Shown here: piece by piece, positions 55,484-64,000 of the stretch | Layout of the letters: every line of letters starts with the position of its first letter | Position numbering within the stretch: position 1 is the stretch's first letter | Origin: Chitinophagaceae bacterium | GTDB taxonomy: Bacteria > Bacteroidota > Bacteroidia > Chitinophagales > Chitinophagaceae | Assembly: GCA_016713085.1 (NCBI GenBank) | Contig: JADJPV010000001.1 | Coordinates: forward strand, 1,943,001 to 2,007,000 | DNA length: 64,000 nt | Reading direction: 5' to 3' | Position numbers and translations under genes: made by a program | The notes under the pieces: generated by a model | What the model was told of the DNA's origin: nothing | Seen by the model: the letters and a program-made list of their open reading frames with translations, nothing else | Databases searched by the model: none

Positions 55484-56260
55484 ATGAGAAGTAATCGTAA
55501 AAAAATAATACAGATGTTTGGTTTTCTCTGCATTGTATTTACACAAGCAAATGTTTTATCTCAAGCAAAGTACACCAAACTAATTTGGGCTGATGAATTT
55601 AACTACCATGGATTACCCGATAGCAGTAAATGGAACTATGATGTTGGAGGACATGGCTGGGGTAACAATGAATTACAGTATTATACATTACTGGATACCT
55701 CAAATGTAAAAGTAGAAAACGGGCATTTGAAAATTATTGTCCGGAAACAGAAAAAGGAAAACAGGGAATATACTTCTGCAAGATTGCTTTCAAAAAATAA
55801 AGCAGAGTTTAAATATGGCAGAATTGAAGCAAGGGCAAAGATCCCGGCTTCGGTAGGTACATGGCCTGCAATTTGGATGTTGGGGAACAATATTGATAAG
55901 ACTGGCTGGCCCGCCTGTGGTGAAATTGACATTATGGAGCATAGGGGAATGGAGTTAAATAAAGTTTTTGGAACCTTGCATTATCCCGGTCATTCAGGCG
56001 GTAATGCAAATGGAAAAACAATGATTATTCCAACTGCTACTACTGCCTTTCACAACTACGCAGTAGAATGGAGTGCAACGGAATTGAAATTTTATATTGA
56101 TGATGTATTATATCATACAGTAGTCAACAACGATAGTGTGCCATTCAATCATCCTTTTTTTATCCTGTTAAACGTTGCTATCGGCGGTGATTTTGGCGGG
56201 AAAGTAGATCCGCTTTTTTCTATGGATGCAATGGAGATTGACTATATCAGAGTTTTTTAA
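55484..56260 (+). CDS. Glycoside hydrolase family 16, laminarinase-type
   Basis: A secreted endo-glucanase of 258 residues. After a signal peptide (FGFLCIVFTQANVLSQA) comes LIWADEFNYHGLPDSSKWNY, then HGWGNNELQYY. The catalytic motif GEIDIMEHRG has the nucleophile and acid/base Glu of GH16, of the 1,3(4)-beta-glucanase (laminarinase) type. The C-terminal YIDDVLYHTV and FILLNVAIGGDFGGKVDP are typical. It is the first enzyme gene of the locus and suggests a beta-1,3- or mixed-linkage glucan. Confidence 0.93.
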   Translation: MRSNRKKIIQMFGFLCIVFTQANVLSQAKYTKLIWADEFNYHGLPDSSKWNYDVGGHGWGNNELQYYTLLDTSNVKVENGHLKIIVRKQKKENREYTSARLLSKNKAEFKYGRIEARAKIPASVGTWPAIWMLGNNIDKTGWPACGEIDIMEHRGMELNKVFGTLHYPGHSGGNANGKTMIIPTATTAFHNYAVEWSATELKFYIDDVLYHTVVNNDSVPFNHPFFILLNVAIGGDFGGKVDPLFSMDAMEIDYIRVF

Positions 56261-56282
56261 AACTAAATAATCAAATACGATA

Positions 56283-58276
56283 ATGTTTAAGAAATGCTGT
56301 TTATTGCTGGTTGTTTTTTTTAGTATTTATTTTTCCCTTCAGGCAAAAGTAATTTTGCCCCGAATTTTTTCTGATAATATGGTGTTGCAGCGTAATGTTT
56401 TAATTCCTGTTTGGGGTTGGGCAGATGCCGGTGAAAAAATTGAAGTACGGTTTAATAAGCAGGTTAAATCTGTAAAGGCTGATAAAAATGGGAAGTGGAT
56501 GCTAAGGCTTGATATGGAAAATGCCGGAGGTCCTTATGATCTTATTATCAAAGGAAAAAATTTGGTACAGATAAAAAATGTACTGGTTGGCGAAGTATGG
56601 CTTTGCAGTGGTCAATCTAATATGGAATGGACAGTAGGCCAGTCGATGAATGCAAAGAATGAGATAGCAATGGCAAACAATGCTTTCATCAGCCATATTA
56701 AAATTGCAAAAGAAATCGGCTCTTTACCAAACAAAGACATTAGCTCCAGGCAGTTGGGAAGTTTGTGATTCAACAACAGTGGGAGCTTTTTTCGGGCATT
56801 GGATATTTTTTTGCAAAGAACATTTATAACGAACTCAAAATTCCTGTTGGGTTAATAAATTCTTCCTGGGGAGGAACCAATATTGAAACCTGGATAAGCC
56901 GTGAAGGATTTGAAAGCAGCGAAGAATTTAAAGAAATGATTGCAGGCATGCCAAGAATTAATCTGGATTCTCTTTCTAAATTAAAAGTGAAGGCAAGTGA
57001 ATTAAGAATTGAAACATTACAGGGAACAAAGTTGAAAGATATGAATACAGGTTTGTTTAACCAGGTATCTTTTGATGATTCGCAATGGCCGGTATTAATA
57101 CAGCCGCAATTATGGGAACAGCAAAGTATAGGCGAACTGGATGGTGTGGTTTGGTTAAGAAAAACAATTGTATTGTCAGCTGCTGATCTTAACAAAGCTG
57201 CAAGTATAGAATTAGCAAAAATTGATGACAATGATATTACGTATGTAAACGGAGTAAAAGTAGGGAGCACTAATCAATATGATGCAAAAAGAAAATACAT
57301 CATTCCTGCAGATGTATTAAAGGAAGGAAAAAATGTAATTGCTGTAAGAGTGGTTGACAATGGCGGTGGCGGTGGAATTTATGGCGATGCTGCAGATGTA
57401 AAATTAAATTTGGGCAGTACTGTTATTTCTTTAAGCGGCGAATGGAAATTTCAGGTGGAATCTATCATAAAAACAACCAATCAAAATTCACTTCCCTCTC
57501 TTTGTTATAATGCAATGATAGATCCTTTAATCCCTTTTGCTTTTCAGGGAGTATTGTGGTACCAGGGAGAATCAAATGCAGGACGCTCATATCAATACAG
57601 AAAAGCTTTTCCCTTGCTGATAAACGACTGGAGGCAAAAATGGAATAATCAAACAATGCCATTTTATTTTGTGCAACTGGCAACATTTAATAACCCCGGT
57701 AACAGTAATGAAGGCTGTGGTTGGGCAGAGTTAAGAGAAGCTCAAACAATGGCTTTATCCATCCCAAACACAGGCATGTGTGTTACTACCGATATTGGCA
57801 ATCCTGTTGATGTTCATCCAACTAATAAGCAGGATGTTGGAAAACGATTATCAGCTCTTGCATTAAATAATATTTATAAAAAGGAAATGGTTTGTAATGG
57901 CCCTATGTATAAATCAATGGAAGTAAACGGCAATCAAATCATTCTTTCATTTGAAAATATCGGAGCTGGATTATATACACCCGATAAATATGGATATCTC
58001 AAAGGTTTTGAAATTGCCGGAAAAGATCAGGTGTTTTATTATGCCAAAGCTTTTATCAAAGGCAACTCGGTAGTATTATTTAATGAAAATGTCGAGAACC
58101 CGGTGGCTGTTCATTTTGGATGGATGGGCGATGCCACTGATTGTAATTTGTTTAATAAAGAAGCCCGCCCGGATGGCTCGGTCGGACGGGGATTCCCCGC
58201 TGTGCCTTTCAGAACAGATGAATGGAAAACGGTTACAAAAGATGAAAAATATACAATTGAAAAATTAAAATATTAA
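56283..58276 (+). CDS. Sialate O-acetylesterase-type esterase, two frameshifts and a palindromic in-frame insert
   Basis: A secreted esterase of the sialic-acid O-acetylesterase (SASA) family that would remove acetyl groups from the glycan. Signal peptide, then VILPRIFSDNMVLQRN and a beta domain, then the nucleophile LCSGQSNMEW. A galactose-binding jelly-roll (DDNDITYVNGVKVGS) follows, then VLWYQGESNAG and the catalytic DVHPTNKQDVGKRL. Two errors interrupt the frame, near 56741-56743 and in the 6-T run 56787-56792. Repaired, it has about 663 residues. Between NKE and GFPAVPFRTD, a near-invariant family motif, nine extra residues (ARPDGSVGR) are encoded by a palindromic 27-bp insert. It overlaps the GH27 start by one base. 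Confidence 0.87.
58163..58190. repeat. Palindromic element inside the esterase gene
   Basis: CCCGCCCG (58164-58171) and CGGACGGG (58183-58190) are inverted arms with one mismatch. The DNA is far more GC-rich than the surrounding gene and adds nine residues in frame. It shares the end GACGGG(G)ATTC with the intergenic palindrome at 9325-9356. Confidence 0.55.
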
Positions 58277-59466
58277 TGATGAGAAATGGTTTTTTTATTG
58301 CATTGTTATTCTTATCTGTAAGCCTGAATGCTCAAAAGTTTGAAGGGTTGGCTAAAACACCTCCCATGGGCTGGAACAGCTGGAACAAATTCGCCTGTAA
58401 TGTGGATGAAAAAATGATCCGGGAAATGGCGGATGCTATGGCATCAAACGGAATGAAGGAAGCCGGTTATGAATATATTGTAATTGATGATTGCTGGCAG
58501 GTTTCCCGAGATGAAAATGGAAATATTGTTCCCGACCCAATACGTTTTTCTTCCGGCATGAAAGCCCTTGCTGATTATGTTCACTCCAAAGGGTTAAAAT
58601 TTGGTTTGTATTCCTGCGCAGGCAGCAAGACCTGTGAAGGCCGACCTGGTGGTCGTGGTCATGAATACCAGGACGCTAAAATGTATGCATCGTGGGGCAT
58701 TGATTTTTTGAAATATGATTTTTGTAACACCGATGCTCAAAAAGCAGAAGGAGCTTACAAAACAATGCGTGATGCGTTGTATGCAGCCAAACGTCCAATT
58801 GTTTTCAGCATTTGCGAATGGGGAAGTACAGAGCCATGGACATGGGCAAAAAATGTAGGCCATTTATGGAGAACTACCGGCGATATCATGAATTGCTACG
58901 AATGCAAAGTAAACTGGGGAGGTTATGGCTGGACATTAATTCTTGATAAAAATGCTGAGCTGGGAAGATATGCAGGTCCTGGCGGCTGGAATGATCCTGA
59001 TATACTTCAGGCAGGAAACGGAGTGCTGACAGATATTGAATCACGTTCGCATTTTACATTGTGGAGTATGATGGCAGCACCGCTGTTCACCGGCAATGAT
59101 ATCAGATCGATGACTCCTGCAATAAAAGAAATTTTGGCGAACAAAGAAATCATCGCCTTGAATCAGGATACTCTCGGCAAACAAGGATACAGATGGTGGA
59201 CGCTTGATGGCAATATTGAGTTATGGCTCAAACCTCTTTCAAATAATGAAATTGCATTATGTTTTTTTAACCGGGGTAATGCAGTGAAAACAATCGATTT
59301 TGACTGGAAGCGATACTTCACCAATCTTAACGGCAAAACTTATGGTGTAACTGAAAAAACAATCATCCGGGATTTATGGCTTAAAAAAAATATAGGCACT
59401 ACTGCAAATAATTTGAAAGCTATCATTCAGCCACATGATGTGTTAACAGTAAGGTTGAGTAAGTAA
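58276..59466 (+). CDS. Glycoside hydrolase family 27 alpha-galactosidase
   Basis: A secreted alpha-galactosidase of 396 residues; GH27 also contains beta-L-arabinopyranosidases, so specificity is not fixed. After a signal peptide come KTPPMGWNSWNKFACNVDE, YIVIDDCWQ, the catalytic nucleophile in FLKYDFCN and the acid/base Asp in GGWNDPDILQAG. The last 100 residues form the beta-sandwich domain. The start overlaps the esterase stop by one base, showing translational coupling. An alternative start at 58279 is equally possible. Confidence 0.95.
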   Translation: MMRNGFFIALLFLSVSLNAQKFEGLAKTPPMGWNSWNKFACNVDEKMIREMADAMASNGMKEAGYEYIVIDDCWQVSRDENGNIVPDPIRFSSGMKALADYVHSKGLKFGLYSCAGSKTCEGRPGGRGHEYQDAKMYASWGIDFLKYDFCNTDAQKAEGAYKTMRDALYAAKRPIVFSICEWGSTEPWTWAKNVGHLWRTTGDIMNCYECKVNWGGYGWTLILDKNAELGRYAGPGGWNDPDILQAGNGVLTDIESRSHFTLWSMMAAPLFTGNDIRSMTPAIKEILANKEIIALNQDTLGKQGYRWWTLDGNIELWLKPLSNNEIALCFFNRGNAVKTIDFDWKRYFTNLNGKTYGVTEKTIIRDLWLKKNIGTTANNLKAIIQPHDVLTVRLSK

Positions 59467-59530
59467 TTACGAACAGGTTTTTGCATTTCAGGCTTTTTAT
59501 AATTGTATAAAATTAAAGTAACCATATTAA

Positions 59531-61093
59531 ATGAAAGAACGGATAATTTATAGTGTAGCAATATTCTTTCTTCTTTGCAGTTTTGATGGCAAAGTGAGTA
59601 CACAAATTAAATCCGGAAAGAAAATGATTACCCTGCCTGCAGAAATGGTGGTAGATAAAATACGGGGTGGAATGTTGGGCATGATGATTGGGAATATGAA
59701 TGGCTGGCCGTACGAATTTAAATTCTATGGGAAGTATGGGGATGTAAAAACCTATACTCCAGCTCTTCCGCAAGGTGCGCAAACCGATGATGATACCGAT
59801 TTTGAATGGGTGTATATCTACAATATGCAGAAAACGAGGAATGCTTTTTTGCCTTACAACGACATTAGCACTTATTGGAAAAAAAGTATCAATGATGGAA
59901 TCTGGTGTGCAAATCGCTATGCCCGTTATTTAATGGATTTGGGAATTCCGGCTCCAATGACAGGAAGTGTAGTGCTGAATCCATGGTCAGAATTTAATGT
60001 TTCGGGTCAGTTTATTAGTGAATCTTTTGGATTGGTAGCACCTGCAATGCCTCAAACAGCAGCTAAAATTGGCTTGCATTATACCAGGGTTGCTATCGAC
60101 TACGAACCAGCGCAAACTACCCAGCTTTTTACCACAATGATTTCAACAGCTTTTATCGAAAGTGATATCAATAAAATTATGGATGCCGGAGTTGCCAGCC
60201 TTGACCCTAACAGTATCATAATTACGGTTATTGCTGATGTAAGAAAATGGCACAGCCAAAACCCTGATAACCCTGCAGAAACACTTCGCCTTTTGCACAA
60301 TAAATATGTATTGAATGACGAATTGGTCAGAAACCAAAATGGATCAGTGCTTAATACTGGAGTTATCATTGCCTCTTTTCTATATGGCAATGGTAATTTT
60401 TCTGAAACTATCAGGCACTCTATGAATTTTGGATACGATGCTGATTGCAATGCTGCAACACTTGGAACGTTAATGGGTGCCTTGTATGGCCATCGTCGCA
60501 TATTGAACGAAGGTTGGAATATTGTTGACCGGTACAAAAATACCAAACGGGATAAAATGCCGATGGACGAAACCATTATCAGTTTTGCTGACAGGGTAGT
60601 AGATGTGTTTGAAATGGTAAACCAGCAAAATGGTGGCAGTAAAACGATTGTAAACAAAACCGTTGTTTATAAAATAGTAAGCGAAAAACCAGCTTCAGTA
60701 TTTCAATTGCTCACATACGATGAAGAAAAGAGGATACTGAAAAAAGATGTTGAAAAAGACATCATATCCAACCTGCTTTCTGGTGAGCAGCAGGAAATGG
60801 CTCGTGCAGCTTATCTGGCTATTGCGCTGGATTTAGCTAATGGCCTTCAAAAAAGATATCCAAAACAGTGGAAAGAAGCCTGCTATTATTTGAGTGGCTA
60901 TTGGAAAGTAATAGGCAATATTTTTCACAGTGATAATTTTAAATCGCTGGTGCAATTGAAAGAAAAATTTATTGCTGCGGGTTTTATTACCATGGATGCT
61001 GCGCCTAAAACGGAAGCAATTTACAGGGATATGGAAACCTGGAAGGATCCAAAAATTTTATATAAAAATGGACTATTGCAAATCAAAAAGTGA
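59531..61093 (+). CDS. Secreted ADP-ribosylglycohydrolase-family protein
   Basis: A 520-residue protein with an N-terminal signal sequence (IIYSVAIFFLLCSFDGK). The ADP-ribosylglycohydrolase fold is shown by DKIRGGMLGMMIGNMNGWPY, the metal-binding QTDDDTDFEWVYIYN, SGQFISESFGLVAP, and FGYDADCNAATLGTLMGALY with the second pair of metal-binding Asp. These are the Mg-binding residues of the family. Cytoplasmic members cleave ADP-ribose from proteins, but a secreted member inside a polysaccharide locus is unlikely to do that. A glycosidic substrate is inferred. Confidence 0.88.
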   Translation: MKERIIYSVAIFFLLCSFDGKVSTQIKSGKKMITLPAEMVVDKIRGGMLGMMIGNMNGWPYEFKFYGKYGDVKTYTPALPQGAQTDDDTDFEWVYIYNMQKTRNAFLPYNDISTYWKKSINDGIWCANRYARYLMDLGIPAPMTGSVVLNPWSEFNVSGQFISESFGLVAPAMPQTAAKIGLHYTRVAIDYEPAQTTQLFTTMISTAFIESDINKIMDAGVASLDPNSIIITVIADVRKWHSQNPDNPAETLRLLHNKYVLNDELVRNQNGSVLNTGVIIASFLYGNGNFSETIRHSMNFGYDADCNAATLGTLMGALYGHRRILNEGWNIVDRYKNTKRDKMPMDETIISFADRVVDVFEMVNQQNGGSKTIVNKTVVYKIVSEKPASVFQLLTYDEEKRILKKDVEKDIISNLLSGEQQEMARAAYLAIALDLANGLQKRYPKQWKEACYYLSGYWKVIGNIFHSDNFKSLVQLKEKFIAAGFITMDAAPKTEAIYRDMETWKDPKILYKNGLLQIKK

Positions 61094-61097
61094 GAAT

Positions 61098-63704
61098 ATG
61101 AAATTAATTGAAATAGTACTTTTCGTATTGATAAGTCTGAATTGTTTTTCGCAGGAAATTGCCCTGCCCAGGGAATGTAAATTTCAATTTGGCGATAATC
61201 CTGAATGGGCCAATCCTGCTTTTAACGACAACGATTGGGTAACTCAACAACTGGGAAAAAGTTTTACTAAAGATTCATCCTATGCCTGGTACAGAATAAA
61301 AATCGTTATTCCTTCGGCTATGAAAACGGCTACTGGGAAAGGGATCAAATTATACCTTGGTAAAATTGATGACGTTGATCAAACGTACTTCAATGGAAAG
61401 TTGATTGGTGAAACAGGATCATTCCCACCCGGCTATATTACTCAATGGGAAAAACAGAGAATCTATACAATACCTGAAAAAGAAGTGCAGTGGGATAAAG
61501 AAAATGTAATAGCTGTAAGGATTTATAATTTAGTTGGAGGAATGGGTATGTGGGAAGGGCCTTATAGTTTTGAACCCCTTGGCTGGATTGACGAAGTTTT
61601 AGTGAAACAGGATTTTATAGAAACCCCCAATAAAGGGTTTACAACAAGAATTGTTTTCACAAATAAAATTGACGAGGCTTTTAACGGAACCGTTAAATAC
61701 TGGATAACAGATAAAGCCGGTAAGAAAATTTTATTTTCTGAAACAAAGCCTGTTCAATTGCATTCAAAATCCGGATCTGAAGTGGTTGTGGCTTTTTCCG
61801 GTTATCAGTCTGCAAGTGAAAATGTCTTTAATGTAGGTTACCAGATTAACGATAATAGCAGTTCGCTGTTTCTTAAAAAAGAGCAATTATACATTGCCAC
61901 TGGTAATCTTAAAATTCCTTTCTCAGGTGAAGTTAAGCCATTGGTTAAAGATAAAATACCTAACAGTTTTAATGCTGTTGCATTCCAAAAGCAACAGTTT
62001 ACCGGTTATTTAAATACACGCTTTACACAAAATTTAGAACAACGGTTACTGAAAGTTGATGAGTTTGGTTTAATGGGATCGTATTTAAATCGTCCCGGTA
62101 TTCATCCATGGGCAGGTGAACATGTTGGCAAATACCTGGAAACAGCAACCAATGTTTGGAAGCTGACGCATAATGCTGCTTTAAAAAAGCAAATGGACAG
62201 GATGATGTATGAATTGATCAATACGCAAAAGGAAGATGGATACTTGGGCACTTACACCCCTGATCAATACTGGACCAGTTGGGATGTGTGGAGTCACAAA
62301 TATAATTTGCACGGATTGCTTACATATTATTCTGTAACTGGCTATAAACCTGCACTGGAATCATGCAGAAAAATGGGTGATCTTCTGTGCAGAACATTTG
62401 GAAGGAAGCCGGGGCAAATGGATATTATTTTAGCCGGGACACATATAGGCATGGCCGCTACCAGTGTACTGGATGCAATGGTAGAGTTATACAAATACAC
62501 CGGAGATAAAAAGTATTTAGATTTTTGTTATTATATTTTAGATGCATGGGAACAGGATAATGGACCAAAAGTTATCAGTTCAATCCTGGCAACAGGAAAA
62601 GTAAAGAAAGTTGGTAATGGTAAAGCGTATGAAATGCTTTCCAATTATGTTGGTTTGATTAAACTGTATCAAATAACCGGCGATAAAAAATTTCTGAAAG
62701 CAACTGAAATGGCCTGGCAGGATGTAGTGACGAATCAATTATACATTACAGGTACTACCAGTTCTCATGAATATTTTCAGGATGATGAATATTTGCCGGC
62801 AGGTAGCAAAGATAATATGGGCGAAGGATGTGTAACTACAACATGGATTCAGCTCAATCAGAATTTATTTGCCATTACAGGCGATATAAAATACTTCAAT
62901 CAATTAGAAAAGTCTGTCTATAATCATTTGCTGGCTGCTGAAAATCCACAAACAGGTTGTGTGAGTTATTACACACCATTAATGAATAAAAAACCATACA
63001 CCTGTTTTATCACCTGTTGTCAATCGAGTGTGCCGAGAGGTATTGCATTGGTGCCCAACTTTACTTTCGGAAATATCAATAATATACCAACTGTTTTATT
63101 TTATGAGCCGGGAATATATAAAGAAATAATACTGACAGCTGATAAAAAAAATATGGATGTTGCTTTTAAGTTAGAAGGAAACTTTCCTGAAAGTGGAAAC
63201 CTTGTTTTATCTGTTACAGGCTCAAAGGCTGCCAGTTTCACTCTAGCATTGAGAGTGCCTGAGTGGTGTACGAATTATACTGCTAAAGCCGGAGGCAAAA
63301 TTTACAAGGGCACAGCCAATGAATTTATAAGGATTACAAAAAACTGGAAGCCCGGTGAGAAAGTGATGATCAGTTTTGATATGCCGGTTACAACCATTGC
63401 TGGTGGAAAAAGTTATCCCAACCAGGTGGCCTTTCAACGTGGCCCGCAAATATTGGCTCTGGATGGAAGTTTAAATTCTTCCAATACAAATGACCTTATA
63501 ACAAATTCTAAAGAAGGGATATCAATTGGAAATATAAATCTGGCAAACGAATCAAAGATATTACCAGTTAACTGGATTGGGAGGCAGGCTTATTCAATAG
63601 GCCTGTTGAATCAAAAGGAGAAGATAATTTTAGTTCCATTTGCAGAAGCCAGTCAAACCGATGGCGATATGAGAGTTTGGTTACCCGTACAAATAAAAAA
63701 ATAA
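61098..63704 (+). CDS. GH127-type beta-L-arabinofuranosidase with N-terminal beta-sandwich
   Basis: A secreted enzyme of 868 residues starting at 61098, where a signal peptide begins (LIEIVLFVLISLNCFSQ). An in-frame ATG further upstream overlaps the previous gene. The N-terminal 180 residues are a galactose-binding-type sandwich (YAWYRIKIVIPSA, YFNGKLIGETGSFPPGY). The catalytic (alpha/alpha)6 domain has SYLNRPGIHPWAGEHVGKYL, QKEDGYLGTY and KYNLHGLLTYY. The zinc site of GH127 is seen as GEGCVTTTW (Glu-x-Cys) and ITCCQSSVPRG (Cys-Cys). Its likely substrate is a beta-L-arabinofuranoside, though related families (GH146) share the features. Confidence 0.9.
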   Translation: MKLIEIVLFVLISLNCFSQEIALPRECKFQFGDNPEWANPAFNDNDWVTQQLGKSFTKDSSYAWYRIKIVIPSAMKTATGKGIKLYLGKIDDVDQTYFNGKLIGETGSFPPGYITQWEKQRIYTIPEKEVQWDKENVIAVRIYNLVGGMGMWEGPYSFEPLGWIDEVLVKQDFIETPNKGFTTRIVFTNKIDEAFNGTVKYWITDKAGKKILFSETKPVQLHSKSGSEVVVAFSGYQSASENVFNVGYQINDNSSSLFLKKEQLYIATGNLKIPFSGEVKPLVKDKIPNSFNAVAFQKQQFTGYLNTRFTQNLEQRLLKVDEFGLMGSYLNRPGIHPWAGEHVGKYLETATNVWKLTHNAALKKQMDRMMYELINTQKEDGYLGTYTPDQYWTSWDVWSHKYNLHGLLTYYSVTGYKPALESCRKMGDLLCRTFGRKPGQMDIILAGTHIGMAATSVLDAMVELYKYTGDKKYLDFCYYILDAWEQDNGPKVISSILATGKVKKVGNGKAYEMLSNYVGLIKLYQITGDKKFLKATEMAWQDVVTNQLYITGTTSSHEYFQDDEYLPAGSKDNMGEGCVTTTWIQLNQNLFAITGDIKYFNQLEKSVYNHLLAAENPQTGCVSYYTPLMNKKPYTCFITCCQSSVPRGIALVPNFTFGNINNIPTVLFYEPGIYKEIILTADKKNMDVAFKLEGNFPESGNLVLSVTGSKAASFTLALRVPEWCTNYTAKAGGKIYKGTANEFIRITKNWKPGEKVMISFDMPVTTIAGGKSYPNQVAFQRGPQILALDGSLNSSNTNDLITNSKEGISIGNINLANESKILPVNWIGRQAYSIGLLNQKEKIILVPFAEASQTDGDMRVWLPVQIKK

Positions 63705-63708
63705 AGAG

Positions 63709-64000
63709 ATGAAAAAAATTGTAGTCCTGTTTTTAATCTTAATCAGTGGAAGTATTTCTTTTGCACAAAAAAAGCAGGGAAAGAGTATAAGCTTTTTGCA
63801 TACTGCCGGCCAGGATATTGTAAACGAATCTGGCAAAAAAGTATTTTTAAAAGGTGTTGGATTAGGAAACTGGTTGTTGCCAGAGGGATATATGTGGAAG
63901 TTCGGAGGCCTTGGTGACCGTCCACGCAAAATAGAAAAAGCAGTTGCTGATCTGATTGGGAAAGAAAAGGCAGAACGTTTCTGGAAAACATTCAGGCAAA
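63709..64000 (+). CDS. GH5-type glycosyl hydrolase (3' end outside window)
   Basis: Partial, 97 codons. A signal peptide (VVLFLILISGSISFAQ) is followed by DIVNESGKKVFLKGVGLGNW, the typical first strand of GH5 cellulase-like enzymes, then LLPEGYMWKF. The catalytic residues lie outside the window. The start is 4 bp after the GH127 stop, so it is in the same transcript. Confidence 0.82.
   Translation, partial: MKKIVVLFLILISGSISFAQKKQGKSISFLHTAGQDIVNESGKKVFLKGVGLGNWLLPEGYMWKFGGLGDRPRKIEKAVADLIGKEKAERFWKTFRQ

Noticed and set aside
60972..61097. Longer N-terminus of the GH127 gene
   Set aside because: It overlaps the previous gene, and a signal peptide begins exactly at 61098.
1..64000. CRISPR arrays, prophage, insertion sequences, transposase genes
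   Set aside because: I saw no regularly spaced direct repeats, no phage structural genes and no transposase reading frame in the window.

Overview
The window is chromosomal DNA from a member of the Bacteroidota, most likely Chitinophagaceae-like. Supporting signs are a SusC/SusD pair with an ECF sigma factor and FecR-type anti-sigma factor, a type IX secretion sorting domain, ribosomal protein bTHX, a two-gene methionine synthase, and repeated promoter elements of the Bacteroidota form TAnnTTTG. The genus is an inference and was not tested.

Layout. Positions 1-5586 hold a TetR-controlled RND efflux operon on the minus strand (tetR, tolC-like, hlyD-like, RND permease running off the left edge), with a likely TetR operator in its promoter. 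Positions 5673-9254 carry a DUF502 membrane protein, a phospholipase C/S1-P1-nuclease-type protein, two unknown proteins and an archaemetzincin lipoprotein. Positions 9404-19341 are mostly housekeeping: serC, a RelE/ParE toxin-antitoxin pair, DUF1015, a TPR protein, acyl-CoA synthetase, pyrH, a coiled-coil protein, bTHX, HU, DUF4286 and exonuclease III. Positions 19437-26692 hold a dihaem cytochrome c, a fasciclin protein, split metH and small secreted proteins. Positions 26788-34006 hold a LytTR response regulator with a propeller-type sensor kinase, then a tandem set of two YceI proteins, a DUF5777 barrel, two cytochrome-like lipoproteins and an OB-fold protein. Positions 34139-41272 hold recR, an Ig-like lipoprotein, a GldM-C-like secreted protein, a UvrD-type helicase-nuclease and a TPR membrane protein. 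A tRNA-Arg(CCT), a secreted M36 metallopeptidase and an alpha/beta hydrolase follow.

From 46464 to the right edge lies a polysaccharide utilisation locus: a LacI regulator with two operators 21 bp apart, ECF sigma, FecR, SusC, SusD, a GH16 glucanase, a sialate-O-acetylesterase-type esterase, a GH27 alpha-galactosidase, a secreted ADP-ribosylglycohydrolase-family protein, a GH127 beta-L-arabinofuranosidase-type enzyme with an N-terminal beta-sandwich, and the start of a GH5 enzyme. SusC/SusD would import oligosaccharides. The enzymes suggest an acetylated plant or algal glycan containing glucose, galactose and arabinose, but the substrate is inferred.

Sequence quality. Ten genes are interrupted by twelve small indels, mostly in short homopolymers. 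In each gene the original frame is restored by one simple edit per indel, and the corrected length fits the family where one is known. I read this as uncorrected sequencing error rather than biology, and I give the gene coordinates as if corrected.
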